Origin: Aegilops tauschii subsp. strangulata
Taxonomy: Eukaryota; Streptophyta; Magnoliopsida; Poales; Poaceae
Reading direction: 5' to 3'
Length of the DNA: 64,000 nucleotides
Assembly: GCF_002575655.3 (NCBI RefSeq)
Contig: NC_053037.3
Location: 322,923,294 to 322,987,293, forward strand
The notes under the pieces were generated by a model. It was not told where the DNA came from, searched no databases, and saw only the letters and a list, made by a program, of their open reading frames with translations. The translations under genes and the position numbers were made by a program. Every line of letters begins with the position of its first letter. Position 1 is the stretch's first letter. Shown here piece after piece: positions 36,040-47,531 of this stretch.

Positions 36040-36043
36040 AAGT

Positions 36044-36055
36044 TGGTATCAGAGC
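36044..36055 (+). other. Primer binding site, initiator tRNA-Met type
   Basis: TGGTATCAGAGC lies 4 bp after the 5' LTR end. Confidence 0.95.
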
Positions 36056-36174
36056 ACACGCTGACTGTAGGACACGACCACTAAGCTTAAGCCCTAGAAA
36101 ACTTCTCTCTTCTCATTTCTGACTCCTCTCCACTTTCTACTCTTTTAGGAGTGGCGAATGCAAGGAGCAAGTTC

Positions 36175-36870
36175 ATGCAACCAGATGAAGATACGCCGTT
36201 TGGACGACACTTGAAGGAAGTCACCAAGTACTTGAACATAGGAATACCAAGCGTCACCGGAACCTACAACGCCACCTTACCTGAAGAGGAGAGCCGGAAG
36301 ATTCAAGTTATCATTCCAGGAAGGATGTTTAGTGCCATGAGATTGGTTTTCGAAGCACCAACTTGGAGTTTAGGGAAGAGCATGGCCGCACACATCGCCA
36401 TGGGACGCATTGGAGAAGTCTATCATCATGAGCTTAAGGATACAATTTATCAGATTTGTGGACGTCGAGACGCGCAATGGGAGATGATCAAGACCAATAA
36501 GGATGGATCAATTGGAGCTTTCATCCAGGAGCAGAACCAACATATTCGACGCCAGGAGAACCAGATATGCACGGACAAGGAAGAACTGAAGAAGGCATTC
36601 ACGAAGATCAAGGAACTCCAAGAAGAACTCAAGGCTACACGCGAAGATTACTTGGAGGAAATCAACGCACTAGTCGGGAAGATTGACGACCTGGAGAACA
36701 AGATTGGAGCATTCGTGGGAAATCCAGTGCCAAAAGCAGAAGTCGACGAATGCACTTGTCCGGATAACTACATCATCATCGACGACACCGACTCGGAACC
36801 AAGTGAAGACGAATGGATTGATGAAGCTGGAGCAGACATCATGGAGTCTTCAACGGATCAGAATTTTTAG
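36175..36870 (+). CDS. Extra ORF upstream of gag in the chromovirus; acidic coiled-coil protein
   Basis: The first ATG is at 36175 (MQPDEDTPFGRHLKE...). The frame is open upstream to 36091 without another ATG and crosses a pyrimidine tract ending CTCTTTTAG at 36139-36147, which looks like a splice acceptor, so the N-terminus may come from a spliced leader. The product is about 231 residues. Residues about 30-95 contain GRMFSAMRLVFEAPTWSLGK followed by SMAAHIAMGRIGEVYHHEL. Next comes a coiled coil (about 115-185, KEELKKAFTKIKELQEELKA) and an acidic C-terminus with CTCPDNYIIIDDTDSE. I recall close relatives in wheat TE-derived proteins. A dsRNA-binding-like fold for the middle part is a guess from the basic Lys/Ala helix after beta-like strands. 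It is uninterrupted, unlike gag-pol. Confidence 0.6.
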   Translation: MQPDEDTPFGRHLKEVTKYLNIGIPSVTGTYNATLPEEESRKIQVIIPGRMFSAMRLVFEAPTWSLGKSMAAHIAMGRIGEVYHHELKDTIYQICGRRDAQWEMIKTNKDGSIGAFIQEQNQHIRRQENQICTDKEELKKAFTKIKELQEELKATREDYLEEINALVGKIDDLENKIGAFVGNPVPKAEVDECTCPDNYIIIDDTDSEPSEDEWIDEAGADIMESSTDQNF

Positions 36871-37070
36871 TAGACTACCATATCAGTAGTAGTTTTTTCC
36901 CCATTTAGTAGTATAGTTCAAGCACTTTGTAACGCTAGATAGATCGATTGTTTTGCCTTGTTTGGATTGATTGAGTGATATTGATTGAATTTGTCTCATG
37001 AGCATATGGGTAGTGTTTTCTCTCTAGACCTCATTCTATTCTTAACTCTCATCTTTTCTAAACCTATCAG

Positions 37071-40000
37071 ATGCCTCCGAGACGCGACACCGGATTTGTT
37101 TTCCCGCCAGAGATCACCCAGTTGATTCAGCAACAGAATGCCCTGATGCAAGTGTTAGTTCAGAACCAAGGCAACAACAACCCACCGCCACCACCACCTG
37201 TTGACCACTTAGCCCGTTTCTTAAGGCTAAACCCGCCGGTGTTTTCCAGTAGCACCGAGCCGATTGTTGCAGATGATTGGCTCCGCAAAGTTGGAAGGGA
37301 GTTGACCACTGCAGGATGCACAGATGCGGAAAGAGTGCGTTTTGCCGCACATCAGCTTGATGGACCCGCAGCATCATGGTGGGATAATTATACAGCCACG
37401 CACCCTATTGACACTGTCACATGGGACCAGTTTCAGCAAGCTTTCCGTACAGCTCATGTTTCAGCAGGAGCTATGGCTATGAAGAAGCGTGAGTTTCACA
37501 ACCTACGCCAAGGAGGACGCACCGTAGGCCAGTATGTGGAAGATTTCAGTAAGTTAGCACGTTATGCACCAGATGACGTTGCTACGGATGCTGCCAAGCA
37601 GGATAAATTTCTGGAAGGATTGAATGATGAGCTGAGTATGCAGTTGATGGTAGCAACTTTCAACAACTACCAGGAGTTGGTAGATAGAGCTCTCATGATT
37701 GAAGGGAAGCAATAGCAGATTGAAAACCGCAAGAGGAAGTATGGACAAGGGAAGTACAATTCTGGAGCCCAGCAGAAGCCACGATTTACCCCGAAGCCGG
37801 GAGGACGGTTTCAGCATACCCATGGAGGAGGTAGTTCGCACAACCATAATGGCTCCAAGAATGGTAATGGGAATGGAGGAGGAAACGGACAGAACCGCAC
37901 CAACCCATCTACCCCAACCAAGAGAGATCTAAGTCACATTACCTGTTTCAAGTGCCAGAAGACGGGATATTACGCTACCGATTGTCCTGAAGCCCAAAAT
38001 GGAAATGGCAATGGAAGCTCTGGGAAGAAGCCGAACCCGTTCAACAAAGGACATGTGAACCACGTGAGCGTGGAGGAGATTGAAGCTCAGCCTGATGCAG
38101 TAATAGGTAAGTTTTTGGTTAAGTCATTTACTGCAACTGATCTTTTCGATACTGGTGCATCGCATTCATACATATCAAGGGGATTCGTAAACAAGTTTAA
38201 GATGTCCACCCAAGTTCTCAAAAGCCCCATGTTAGTAACCTCGCCAGGAGCAGAGTATATGGCCACCCAAGGATGTTTTCAGATACCGTTGGCCATTGGA
38301 AGGCATGTTTTCCCCTCAGACCTCATTGTTTTGGAATCGCAAGGTTTGGATGTGATTTTGGGAATGGATTGGCTATCGTTGTATGGAGGAAACATCGATT
38401 GTGCCAGCAAGACAATTTTGCTTACCACCCCAGAAGGAAAAAGGATCAAGTATGTATCCAGGCATATGCCGAAGAGGACTCAAGTGAATTCCTTATCAGG
38501 AGTTGTACAGGAGGAAGTACGAGTGGTGAAGGACTATCCGGATGTATTTCCAGAAGAGTTGCCAGGCATGCCACCGGATAGAGACATTGAGTTCTTGATT
38601 GAACTTTTGCCAGGCACAGGGCCAATATCTAAGAGACCGTACAGGATGCCCGCAAAGGATTTGGAGGAAATTAAGAAGCAGATCAAGGAGTTACTGGATA
38701 AAGGCTATATTCGCCCAAGCTCGTCACCTTGGGGATCACCAGTACTTCTAGTAGAGAAGAAAGATGGATCACTAAGGATGGTTGTTGATTACCGAGGATT
38801 GAATGAAATGACCATCAAAAACAAGTACCCACTACCGATGATCAATGGTTTGTTTGACCGCCTGCAAGGAGCTAAAGTATTTTCCAAGATCGATCTACGA
38901 TCAGGATACCATCAGTTAAAGATTCGAGAGCAGGATATACCCAAGACAGCATTTACCACCAGATATGGATTGTATGAGTATACCGTTATGCCATTTGGAC
39001 TGACTAACGCACCGGCCTATTTCATGAACCTGATGAACAAAGTGTTTTTGGAGTTTTTGGATAAGTTCGTCGTGGTGTTCATTGATGATATTTTAATCTT
39101 TTCCAAGGATGAAGAAGAGCATGAGGAGCATTTACGATTGGTACTTGAGAAGCTCAGAGAACATCAGTTATATGCCAAGTTCAGCAAATGTGAGTTTTGG
39201 TTGAAGGAAGTTGGATTCCTTGGACATGTTATTTCTGGAGAAGGAATAGCAGTAGACCCTGCCAAGGTTGACACAGTGACAAGTTGGGAATCGCCCACTA
39301 CAGTTGGAGAAATCCGGAGTTTTCTTGGACTTGCAGGATACTACCGGAGATTTATCGAGAATTTCTCAAGGATTGCTAAACCCATGACTGAGCTATTGAA
39401 GAAGGACACCAAATTCAATTGGACCGAGGAGTGTGAAGCTAGTTTCCAAGAGTTGAAGAAACGATTGGTTACATCACCAGTGTTGATTCTGCCAGATCAA
39501 CGCAAGGACTATGAAGTTTATTGCGACGCTTCTCGTCGAGGACTTGGAGCAGTGCTTATGCAGGAAGGAAGAGTTGTTTCGTATGCTTCACGACAACTCA
39601 AACCCCATGAAAAGAATTGCTACGCATGATTTGGAATTAGCAGCCGTGGTGCATGCATTGAAGACATGGAGACATTTTCTCATTGGAAACCATTGTGAAG
39701 TGTACACGGATCACAAGAGTTTGAAGTACATTTTCACGCAGAAGGAGTTAAATCTCAGACAGAGGAGATGGTTGGAGCTCATCAAAGACTACGATATGAG
39801 ATTGCATTATCACCCCGAAAAGGCTAACGTAGTAGCAGACGCGTTGAGCCGCAAGAGTCATGTCAACACCCTCATGACAGGAGAGTTACCTCAAGAGTTA
39901 GCCGAGGACCTACGCGAGCTATGTTTGGAGATAGTCCCTAGAGGCTATTTAGCGACATTGGAGATTCAGTCTACCTTGATGGAAAGGATCAGAGAAGCTC

Positions 40001-41459
40001 AGAAGACAGACAAGGAGATTGAAGAGATAAAGGCGAAGATGAGCAAATGAAAAGCCAAGGGATTTCGTGAGGATGAGCACGATACCTTATGGTTCGAGGA
40101 CCGCGTATATGTGCCAAATGATCCGGAGATCAGGAAGTTGATTTTGCAAGAAGCCCATGATTCACCGTACTTGATTCACCCAGGGAATACCAAGATGTAT
40201 TTGGATTTGAAGAATACTTTCTGGTGGACCGGAATGAAGAAGGATATTGCGGAGTTTGTAGCAGTTTGTGATGTATGTCAGAGAGTGAAGGCAGAGCATC
40301 AGAAGCCAGCAGGATTGCTACAGCCATTGCCGATACCCGAATGGAAGCGGGATAACATAGGCATGGATTTTATCACAGGATTACCCAGGACTCGTTCAGG
40401 CTATGACTCGATATGGGTTGTAGTCGACCGTTTGACGAAAGTGGCTCATTTTATTCCAGTAAAGACCACTTACACCAGTGCTAAGTTGGCGAAGATATAC
40501 ATGACCAGGATAGTATGTTTGCATGGAGTTCCGAGGACCATTGTATCAGACAGAGGAACCCAATTTTACCTCGAAGTTTTGGAAGCAGTTACATGAAACA
40601 TTGGGAACCAGGCTGGAATTTAGTACAACATTTCACCCGCAGACAGATGGACAGACCGAGAGAGTCAACCAGATTTTGGAGGACATGTTGAGAGCATGTG
40701 CGCTAGATTATGGATCTAGTTGGGACGACAATTTGCCATATGCAGAGTTTTCATATAACAACAGCTATCAGACCAGTTTGAAGATGGCCCCTTCGAAGCT
40801 TTGTACGGAAGGAGGTGTAGAACACCGTCGTTATGGGACGAAGTTGGAGACCGTCAGTTGTTTGGACCAGATTTGATTAAGGAGTCTGAACAGAAAGTAA
40901 AGTTGATTCGCGATAGGCTCAAGGTAGCCCAGTCCAGACAGAAGAGTTATGCTGATTCTAAACGCAAGAGACAGTTCACGAAGTCGGAGACAGAGTGTAT
41001 CTTCGAGTATCGCCACTTCAAGGAGTAAAGCGCTTTGGAGTTAAGGGAAAGTTAGCGCCCCGTTTTATCGGACCATACAGAGTGTTGGAACGTATGGGAG
41101 AAGTTGCCTATAAGCTGGAATTGCCCGAAGGATTGTCTGAAGTTCATGATGTATTTCACGTTTCGCAGTTGAAGAAATGCCACGCAGAAATGGCTGAGAT
41201 ACCGTTGAGAGATACTGTGCCACTGGAAGCGATTCAGTTGGAAAGTGATTTGACCTATGAGGAGAAACCCGTTAAGATTCTCGAGTATGCCAGCCGAGCT
41301 ACCCGCAGTAAGGTTATCAAGTTTTGCAAAGTCCAGTGGAGTCACCACACAGAAGATGAGGCCACCTGGGAGCGAGAGGAAGATCTACAGAAAAACCACT
41401 CCCACCTGTTTTCTAGCCAACCCGAATCTCGAGGGCGAGATTCATCTAAAGGGGGGTAG
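37071..41459 (+). pseudogene. Chromovirus gag-pol (gag, zinc knuckle, protease, RT, RNase H, integrase, chromodomain), inactivated
   Basis: ATG at 37071 opens gag (37071-37712: EPIVADDWLRKVGRELTTAG...). In frame follow a zinc knuckle [14 protein letters not shown] near 37950 (the usual His is Tyr), protease [10 protein letters not shown] (38151-38180), RT with [10 protein letters not shown] (near 39075), RNase H ([12 protein letters not shown], then [10 protein letters not shown] and ADALSRK), integrase (HPGNTK...CDVCQ; GMDFITGLP; SDRGTQF; TDGQTERVNQ) and a C-terminal chromodomain-like block (VKILEYASR...EATWEREEDL). Lesions are TAG 37713-37715, a +1 shift near 39620, TGA 40048-40050, one extra T near 40563, and single-base losses near 40790 and 40978. 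Family and order match Tekay chromoviruses, whose chromodomain guides integration to heterochromatin. Confidence 0.95.
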
Positions 41460-41460
41460 G
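41448..41460 (+). other. Polypurine tract of the chromovirus
   Basis: AAAGGGGGGTAGG ends 2 bp before the 3' LTR; it would prime plus-strand DNA synthesis. Confidence 0.9.
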
Positions 41461-41462
41461 TT

Positions 41463-44115
41463 TGTAACATCCCAAATTTTCAATTTGGAATGTTATACAT
41501 AGATCATCATTTGCATATCATGTTTTGTTGCATTTTTGACAAATCCTCGATAAATCCTAAGCAACTCAAGGACCCTCGGAGAGAGTTGGGGATTTTCTCG
41601 AATTTTCGTATTTGATTTTTCAAACGAGGATTGGGATTTTTAATTATTTTTCTCTTCGGAAAAATATTTCATATTAAATAAACGAGAGGAGAAAATATGA
41701 CTTCTCCAAAACAATTGAAATACTGGAGGAAAAATGTTAAAAACATTATTGGGATTTATTTGGATTTTATTTGCAATTTTTGTTGCATTTAAAAATATGC
41801 ATGTTTTCAAAATATTTATTTTTGATTTTAAAAATGTTCACCCTATTCTAGATTTTCTAACTAGAGGGGGAAAATTTATTTCATATTTTTCTGATTTTTA
41901 TTTATTTTTCTACGCAATATTTTCCGCGGAACTTATTTTAAAAAAAACGCGCCCGCGCCGACTGGGCCGAGCCCAGCCGACGGCCCGCCCCGCCGCCGCC
42001 ACCTCGGTAGCCCCTTCCCCAAGCCGCCCGCACCCCCTCTCATAAATACCCCCCTCCGTTTTCCTCGCCACCGCCGCCGGAGGAGCTCGCCGCCGCCGCC
42101 GCTTTTTGCCTCGCCGCCGCCGCCGGGAGCCGCCGCCCCCTCGCCCGCCGGAGCACCCCCCCGAGCCCCGCACCCCTCGCGCCCGAGCCCCGCCCGCCGG
42201 AGCCCCTCGCCGAGCTCGCCGCCGAGGTACTGCTGCCGCCGGTCGTCTCGTGTTGACCGGTTTTCTGTAAAAAAAACCTTTTGTTTTAAAAAAACCCTAG
42301 ATCGATTTTTTTCGGTTTTCTTATTTCGCGAGCGTTCACCGAACCGTTCGTTTTAACGAACGCGTTCATCGGTTTTTCTGTGTTAACGAACGTCCGTTAT
42401 TTAACCGTTCGTCCGTTTTTCTTTTTCGTCGGATTTTTCTCGTTATTTTCTCAGATTCGATTTCCGATCGAATTTTCGAATCTGTTTAACTTTTCGCTCG
42501 TTTATCGGAATCAGGTGATTCAAGCGCCTAGAGTTTCGTCTCGAAATTCTCTTTCCGTTTAACCTACTCAAACAAGTTTTTGCTACAGTAAAATTTGACC
42601 TAGATCCAGATTAGCAAACGAAGTTTCTTTCTTTCGCCGTTTGACTTTCGTTGCTTCTTTCGAGTTGATTCTTTTTGCAAACCGGAGTTCTTAAGTTGAA
42701 CTTTCTGGTTGGATCTTTCATTCGAGTTTTACCTGTGCATTAGTTGAGTACTGAGTATGCTTGTTTGTTTGCGATAGAGTACCCGGAGTGTGCCGCTTGT
42801 TACTTCGACTCGCTAGGTTTTGCGGATCATCAGCAAGGCAAGTAACACTTTGATCATACCCCGTTCATACCCAGTTTTATTGCATTAGATCTGTTTTCCT
42901 CAAACACATTGCATGATTAGGATCTAATTAAACTGTGGGTATTGGGAAGTAGTTGAGGTAGTACCTATTACCTGTTTTATTTATCAAACCCTTGGGAGTT
43001 ACTTCTACGTTGCTATTATATGCCATGCTATGCCCGTAGACGTGGATTGGGTTGAGTGATATTCATGACAGATGTGAGATGTTTAATAATGGTTCAACTT
43101 AAGGTGGAAACTAAAACTCACATCTGGGTGGATTGAGGCACCTGGAGAACCCAGTGTTGTCTGTATGTATAAGGTCCGCCACCCAGGCTCAAAGGGATCA
43201 TAAGATTATTCATGCTAGAAACTTCCGTGTGCAGCCGCAAGCTATTATGGGCTCTAGCATAGCTGAGTAGGTTACAGGATCTCTTGAAGAGGTGGACTAG
43301 CAGATGTAGGGGAAAGTAGGTGTACCGGTCCATCCAGAGTAGAGAGTGACTGTTTCTGAAAGACTGTGTCTCGGTCATCCGTTTCTCAAACAACATGCAA
43401 TGCGAGAATCAAGCAGAGGCGATCGAGTCTTGTGGGGAAAAGTGCACAAACCTCTGCAGAGTGTACAAACTGATCATGATTAGCCGTGTCCCCGGTTATG
43501 GACAACTTGAGTATCTAGTACCTGGATTATCATTTGAATCTCATCACCGTGATACTTATAATTAATTTTGTTGGGTTAATGATGACACTTAATTGGGATT
43601 GAGTTGGAGGTACCTTCTCAATGTTTCAACCACCATGATAGTTAAATAAAATTTATTCCTTTGCAGTAGGATAAAATTGGCTTTTCGCAAAAACATTAAC
43701 CATAGAGCCTTTCCACCAGCCATATATGCATATAGTATAGCATTATCATTGTTCATTGTTCTCTATGTGTTGCTTTGCCAGCATATTCTATGTGCTGACC
43801 CGTTTCGGGCTGCAACGTTTCATGTTGCAGACTTTTCAGACGACGAGTAAGGTGCCTTAGGTCGTGGTCTTATACTCAGTGATGCCGCTGGAGTTGATGG
43901 ACTCACTTATCTTCCAAGTCTTCCGCTGTTATCGTTATTAGATGGCCTTAAGCCATGTTTATCATACTTAATCTCTTCGGAGATATTCGATGTAATAAGT
44001 GTGTGATTGCTACTCTGTTATAAATCCTCCATTTGTACTGTGCGTGTCAGCATTACTGATCCAGGGATGACACTGGTGCACAGCAGCACAGGCCATTTGA
44101 GGTCTGGTCGCTACA
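41463..44115 (+). repeat. 3' LTR of the chromovirus (2653 bp)
   Basis: Same ends as the 5' LTR (TGTAACATCC...GCTACA), followed by the TSD AATGA. Differences from the 5' LTR are scattered single bases plus deletions in the CCG-rich block around 41985-42140. Confidence 0.95.
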
Positions 44116-44120
44116 AATGA

Positions 44121-45871
44121 CAAGTGAATAAACACTCATCGTGAGAATAACACATCTAGCATGGAAAATATTAGCCACCCCTCACCGCTCCGCGAGCGGT
44201 ACAAACACACAATAGAGAAGTTTATTTTGAAAATTAGAGATGGCACATACAAATTTGCTTAGAACGGCCAAAGAATACCGCATATAGGTAGATATGGTGG
44301 ACTCATGTGGCAAAACTGGTTTGAAGGTTTTTGGATGCGCAAGTAGAGATCATACTTAGTGCAAAATGAAGGCTAGCAAAAGATTGAGAAGCGACCAACC
44401 AAGAAACAAATAATTTCATAAGCGAGCATTAAGCATAATTAACACTGAATAATGCACCACAAGTAGGATATAATTTCATTGCATAATTATTGACTTTCGT
44501 GCTTGCATAGGGAATCACAAACCTTAACACAAATATTCTTACTAAAGCATAATTACTCATCAAGATGACTCACATATCACATCATCATATCTGAAAACAA
44601 TTACTAAGAATCAAGTTTAATTTGTCCAATGATCTTCATGAAAACTTTTATTATATCCTTCTTGGATATCTATCACTTTGGAACTAATTTTCATATGTTG
44701 CTTTTGATAAGCTCAAACAAATATAAGTGAAGATCATGAGCATAATATTTCTTTCTCTCAAATTAATTTAGGTGAAGCAAGAGAGAATTTCTTGAAAATT
44801 TTAATAGCTCTCAAATAAATCTAAGTGAAGCAAGAGAGCATTTCTTTAAAAATACTAAAGCACACCGTGCTCAAAAAGATATAAGTGAAGCACTAGAGCA
44901 AGTAGAGCTCATAAAAATTTAAGTGAGGCATAGAGAGCAATTCTAACAAGGCATGACATAATTTTGGCTCTCTCAAATAGGTGTGTCCAGCAAGGAATCA
45001 AGACTTAAAACACAAAATAAAACAAGCAAAGACTCATATCATACAAGACGCTCCAAGCAAAACACATAGTATGTGACGAATAAAAATATAGCTTTGAGTA
45101 AAATACCGATGCTCGTTAGAAGAAAGAGGGGATGCCACTCGGGGCATCCCCAAGCTTAGTTGCTTGCTCTCTTTTGGATAATAGCTTGGGATGCCGGGGC
45201 ATCCCCAAGCTTAGGCTCTTCTTACTCCTTATTCCTTCATCCATCGTAAGATAACCCAAAACTTGAAAACTTCAATCACACAAAACTCAACAAAACCTTC
45301 GTGAGATCCGTTAGTATAAGAAAAAAAATCACTACTATAAGTACTGTAGCAAACCAATTCATATTTTTTTCTTGCATTATATCTACTGTATTCCAACTTT
45401 TCTATGGCAAAAACTCATCAAATAAAACCATAGAGCCATCGAAACAAGCACACAACGCAAAGAAACAGAATCTGTAAAAAACAGAACAGTCTGTAGAAAT
45501 CTAACTATTTAGAATACTTCTAAAACTCCAAAAATTCTGAAACAATTAGGAAGACCTGAGCAATTTGTATATTAATCTTCTGCAAAAAGAATTGTCATTT
45601 TAGCACGCTCTGGTAAAAAATGAGAATTGTTTTCGTGAGCGCAAAAGTTTCTGTTTTTCAGTAAGATCAAACAACTATCACCCAAGAAGATCCTAAAGAA
45701 TTTACTTGGCACAAACACTAACTAAAACATAAAAAACACAATCATAATAGTAGAATAATTGTGCAAACACTCAATAACATAAAGCAAAAACCAAAAATAA
45801 ATTTTATTCATTGGGTTGCCTCCCAACAAGCGCTATAGTTTTACGCCCTTAGCTAGGCATAAAGCGAGGAT
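44121..45871 (-). other. Non-coding interior of the gag-protease element
   Basis: AT-rich with no supported ORF. GGGGCATCCCCAAGCTTAG occurs twice (near 45142 and 45198), echoing the polypurine region next to the 3' LTR at 32564. This suggests internal duplication of that region in an ancestor. RT and integrase would be expected here in an autonomous Athila-type element and are absent. Confidence 0.6.
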
Positions 45872-47531
45872 CTAAGTTTTGTCATATTTGTTTCGAGATC
45901 CATAAGATGCCCTCATGATTGATTCATATGGTGGCCTAATTCTTGTTCTAGGGAAGTGTTCCATACCCTTCCTCAAAGGAAATTGGAACTTAATATTGCC
46001 TTCTTTCATATCAATCGCGGCACCGATAGTGCGTAAAAACGGTCTACCAAGAATAATTGGACAAGACGGATTGCAATCAATATCAAGAACAATAAACTCT
46101 ATGGGCACATAATTCCTATTTGCAAGAATAAGAACATAATTAATTCTTCCTATAGGCTTTTTAATAGTAGAAACCGCCAAGTGCAAATTTAAAGAGCATG
46201 ATTCAATATCGGTAAGACCAAGCACATCACATAAAGATTTCGGAATTGTAGAAACACTAGCACCCAAGTCACACTAAGAAAAACACTCATAATTTTTAAT
46301 CTTGACTTTGATAGTAGGTTCCCATTCATCATGCAATTTTCTAGGAATAGAAACTTCTAATTCCAACTTTTCTTCAAAAGCTTTCATCATAGCATCAACA
46401 ATATATTTAGTAAAAGCTTTATTTTGTTCATAAGCATGGGGTGAATTAATAATGGATTGCAAAAAAGAAATACAACCAATCAAATAGCAACTATCATAAT
46501 TAAAGTCTTTGTAATCCAAAAGAATGGGCACATCACTAGTTAAAGTTTTGACCTCTTCAAACCCACTTTCATCAATTTTGTCAACAAGATTTTCACCCTC
46601 TGAAATATTGGGACGCCTTCTAACTAAAGTTTACTCTTCTCCAGTCCCTTTTTCATCAATCTTAATTTTACTAAACAAGGAATCAATAGAAGGAACACCA
46701 ATGATTTTAAGATCTTCATCACTTTTGCGAAAGTAATCACTAGAAAACGCTTTTTCTAAAAAATTCTCTTTTAGCTCTAAGCATAGTGGTTCTTTTCTTA
46801 CTTTCATCCATAGAAACATAAAGAGCTTTAATTTATTCATCAACCTTAGGCACAAAAATTTTCATCTTGAGATTTTCCACATCATGAGAAATTCTATCAA
46901 CACTTCTAGACAAATCATCAATCTTATTCAACTTTTCTTCTATGGTAGCGTTGAAAACTTTTTGTGTGTTAATAAATTCTTTAATATTATTCTCAAGATC
47001 AGAGGTGTTCCTATTATTATTATAAGATTTATTTCCATAAGAATTACCATAATTATTAGAGGAATCACTAGGAAAGGCCTAGGATTAAAATTACCTCTAT
47101 AAGCATTGTTGTTGAAATTATTTCGAGAGATAAAATTCACATCTATGGCATCACTATTTTGCTCAATCAAAGTAGACAAAGGCATATCATTAAAATCAAT
47201 AGGAGCACTTTTACTAGCAACCAATTTCATAAGAACATCAACTTTTTCACTCAAAGAAGAAATTTCTTCAACTGAATTAACTTTTTTACTAGTAGGAGCT
47301 CTTTCGGTGTGCCATTGTGAATAATTTGCCATGACATTATCAAGCAATTTGGTGGCTTCACCCAAACTAATTTCCATAAAAGTACCACCTGTGGCGGAAT
47401 CTAAAAGATTACGAGAAACAAAATTCAACCCCGCATAAAAAAATTGTATAATCATCCAAAGATTTAACCCATGAGTTGGGCAATTCCTTAGCATCATTTT
47501 CATCCTTTCCCAAGATTGTGCAACATGCTCA
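45872..47531 (-). pseudogene. Athila-type gag and retropepsin remnant
   Basis: Running right to left: a gag segment from 47531 (QSWERMKMMLRNCPTHGLNL, then FYAGLNFVSRNLLDSATGG and SLSEKVDVLMKLVASKSAPI) to about 47000, where the frame breaks. Pieces at 46855-46631 and 46531-46274 follow. The protease-like segment has the motif C-D-LGASVSTIPKSLCDVLGL and reads PIILGRPFLRTIGAAIDMKE, ending at 45872. A TAG at 46271-46273 sits directly before CDLGAS. The 5' end of gag is removed by the copia LTR at 47532. With several frameshifts and stops it cannot encode a working polyprotein. Confidence 0.8.

Larger units (their letters stand above)
33292..44115 (+). mobile_element. Complete Tekay-type chromovirus (Ty3/gypsy), 10.8 kb
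   Basis: The 5' LTR is 33292-36039, the tRNA-iMet PBS 36044-36055, an extra ORF 36175-36870, gag-pol 37071-41459 and the 3' LTR 41463-44115. The 5-bp target duplication AATGA (33287-33291 and 44116-44120) proves a single intact insertion. The LTRs are nearly identical apart from GC-rich indels, so it is young relative to its host elements. Several frameshifts and stops in gag-pol make this copy non-autonomous. Confidence 0.95.
30960..47531 (-). mobile_element. Athila-clade gypsy element (gag-protease only), split by the Tekay chromovirus
   Basis: On the minus strand: gag and retropepsin-like protease remnants (47531-45872), non-coding interior (45871-44121 and 33291-32564) and a 3' LTR (30960-32563). 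No RT, RNase H or integrase motif is seen between protease and LTR, so the copy looks non-autonomous. The 5' part is cut off by the copia element at 47532. The chromovirus 33292-44115 is a later insertion with TSD AATGA. Confidence 0.75.
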
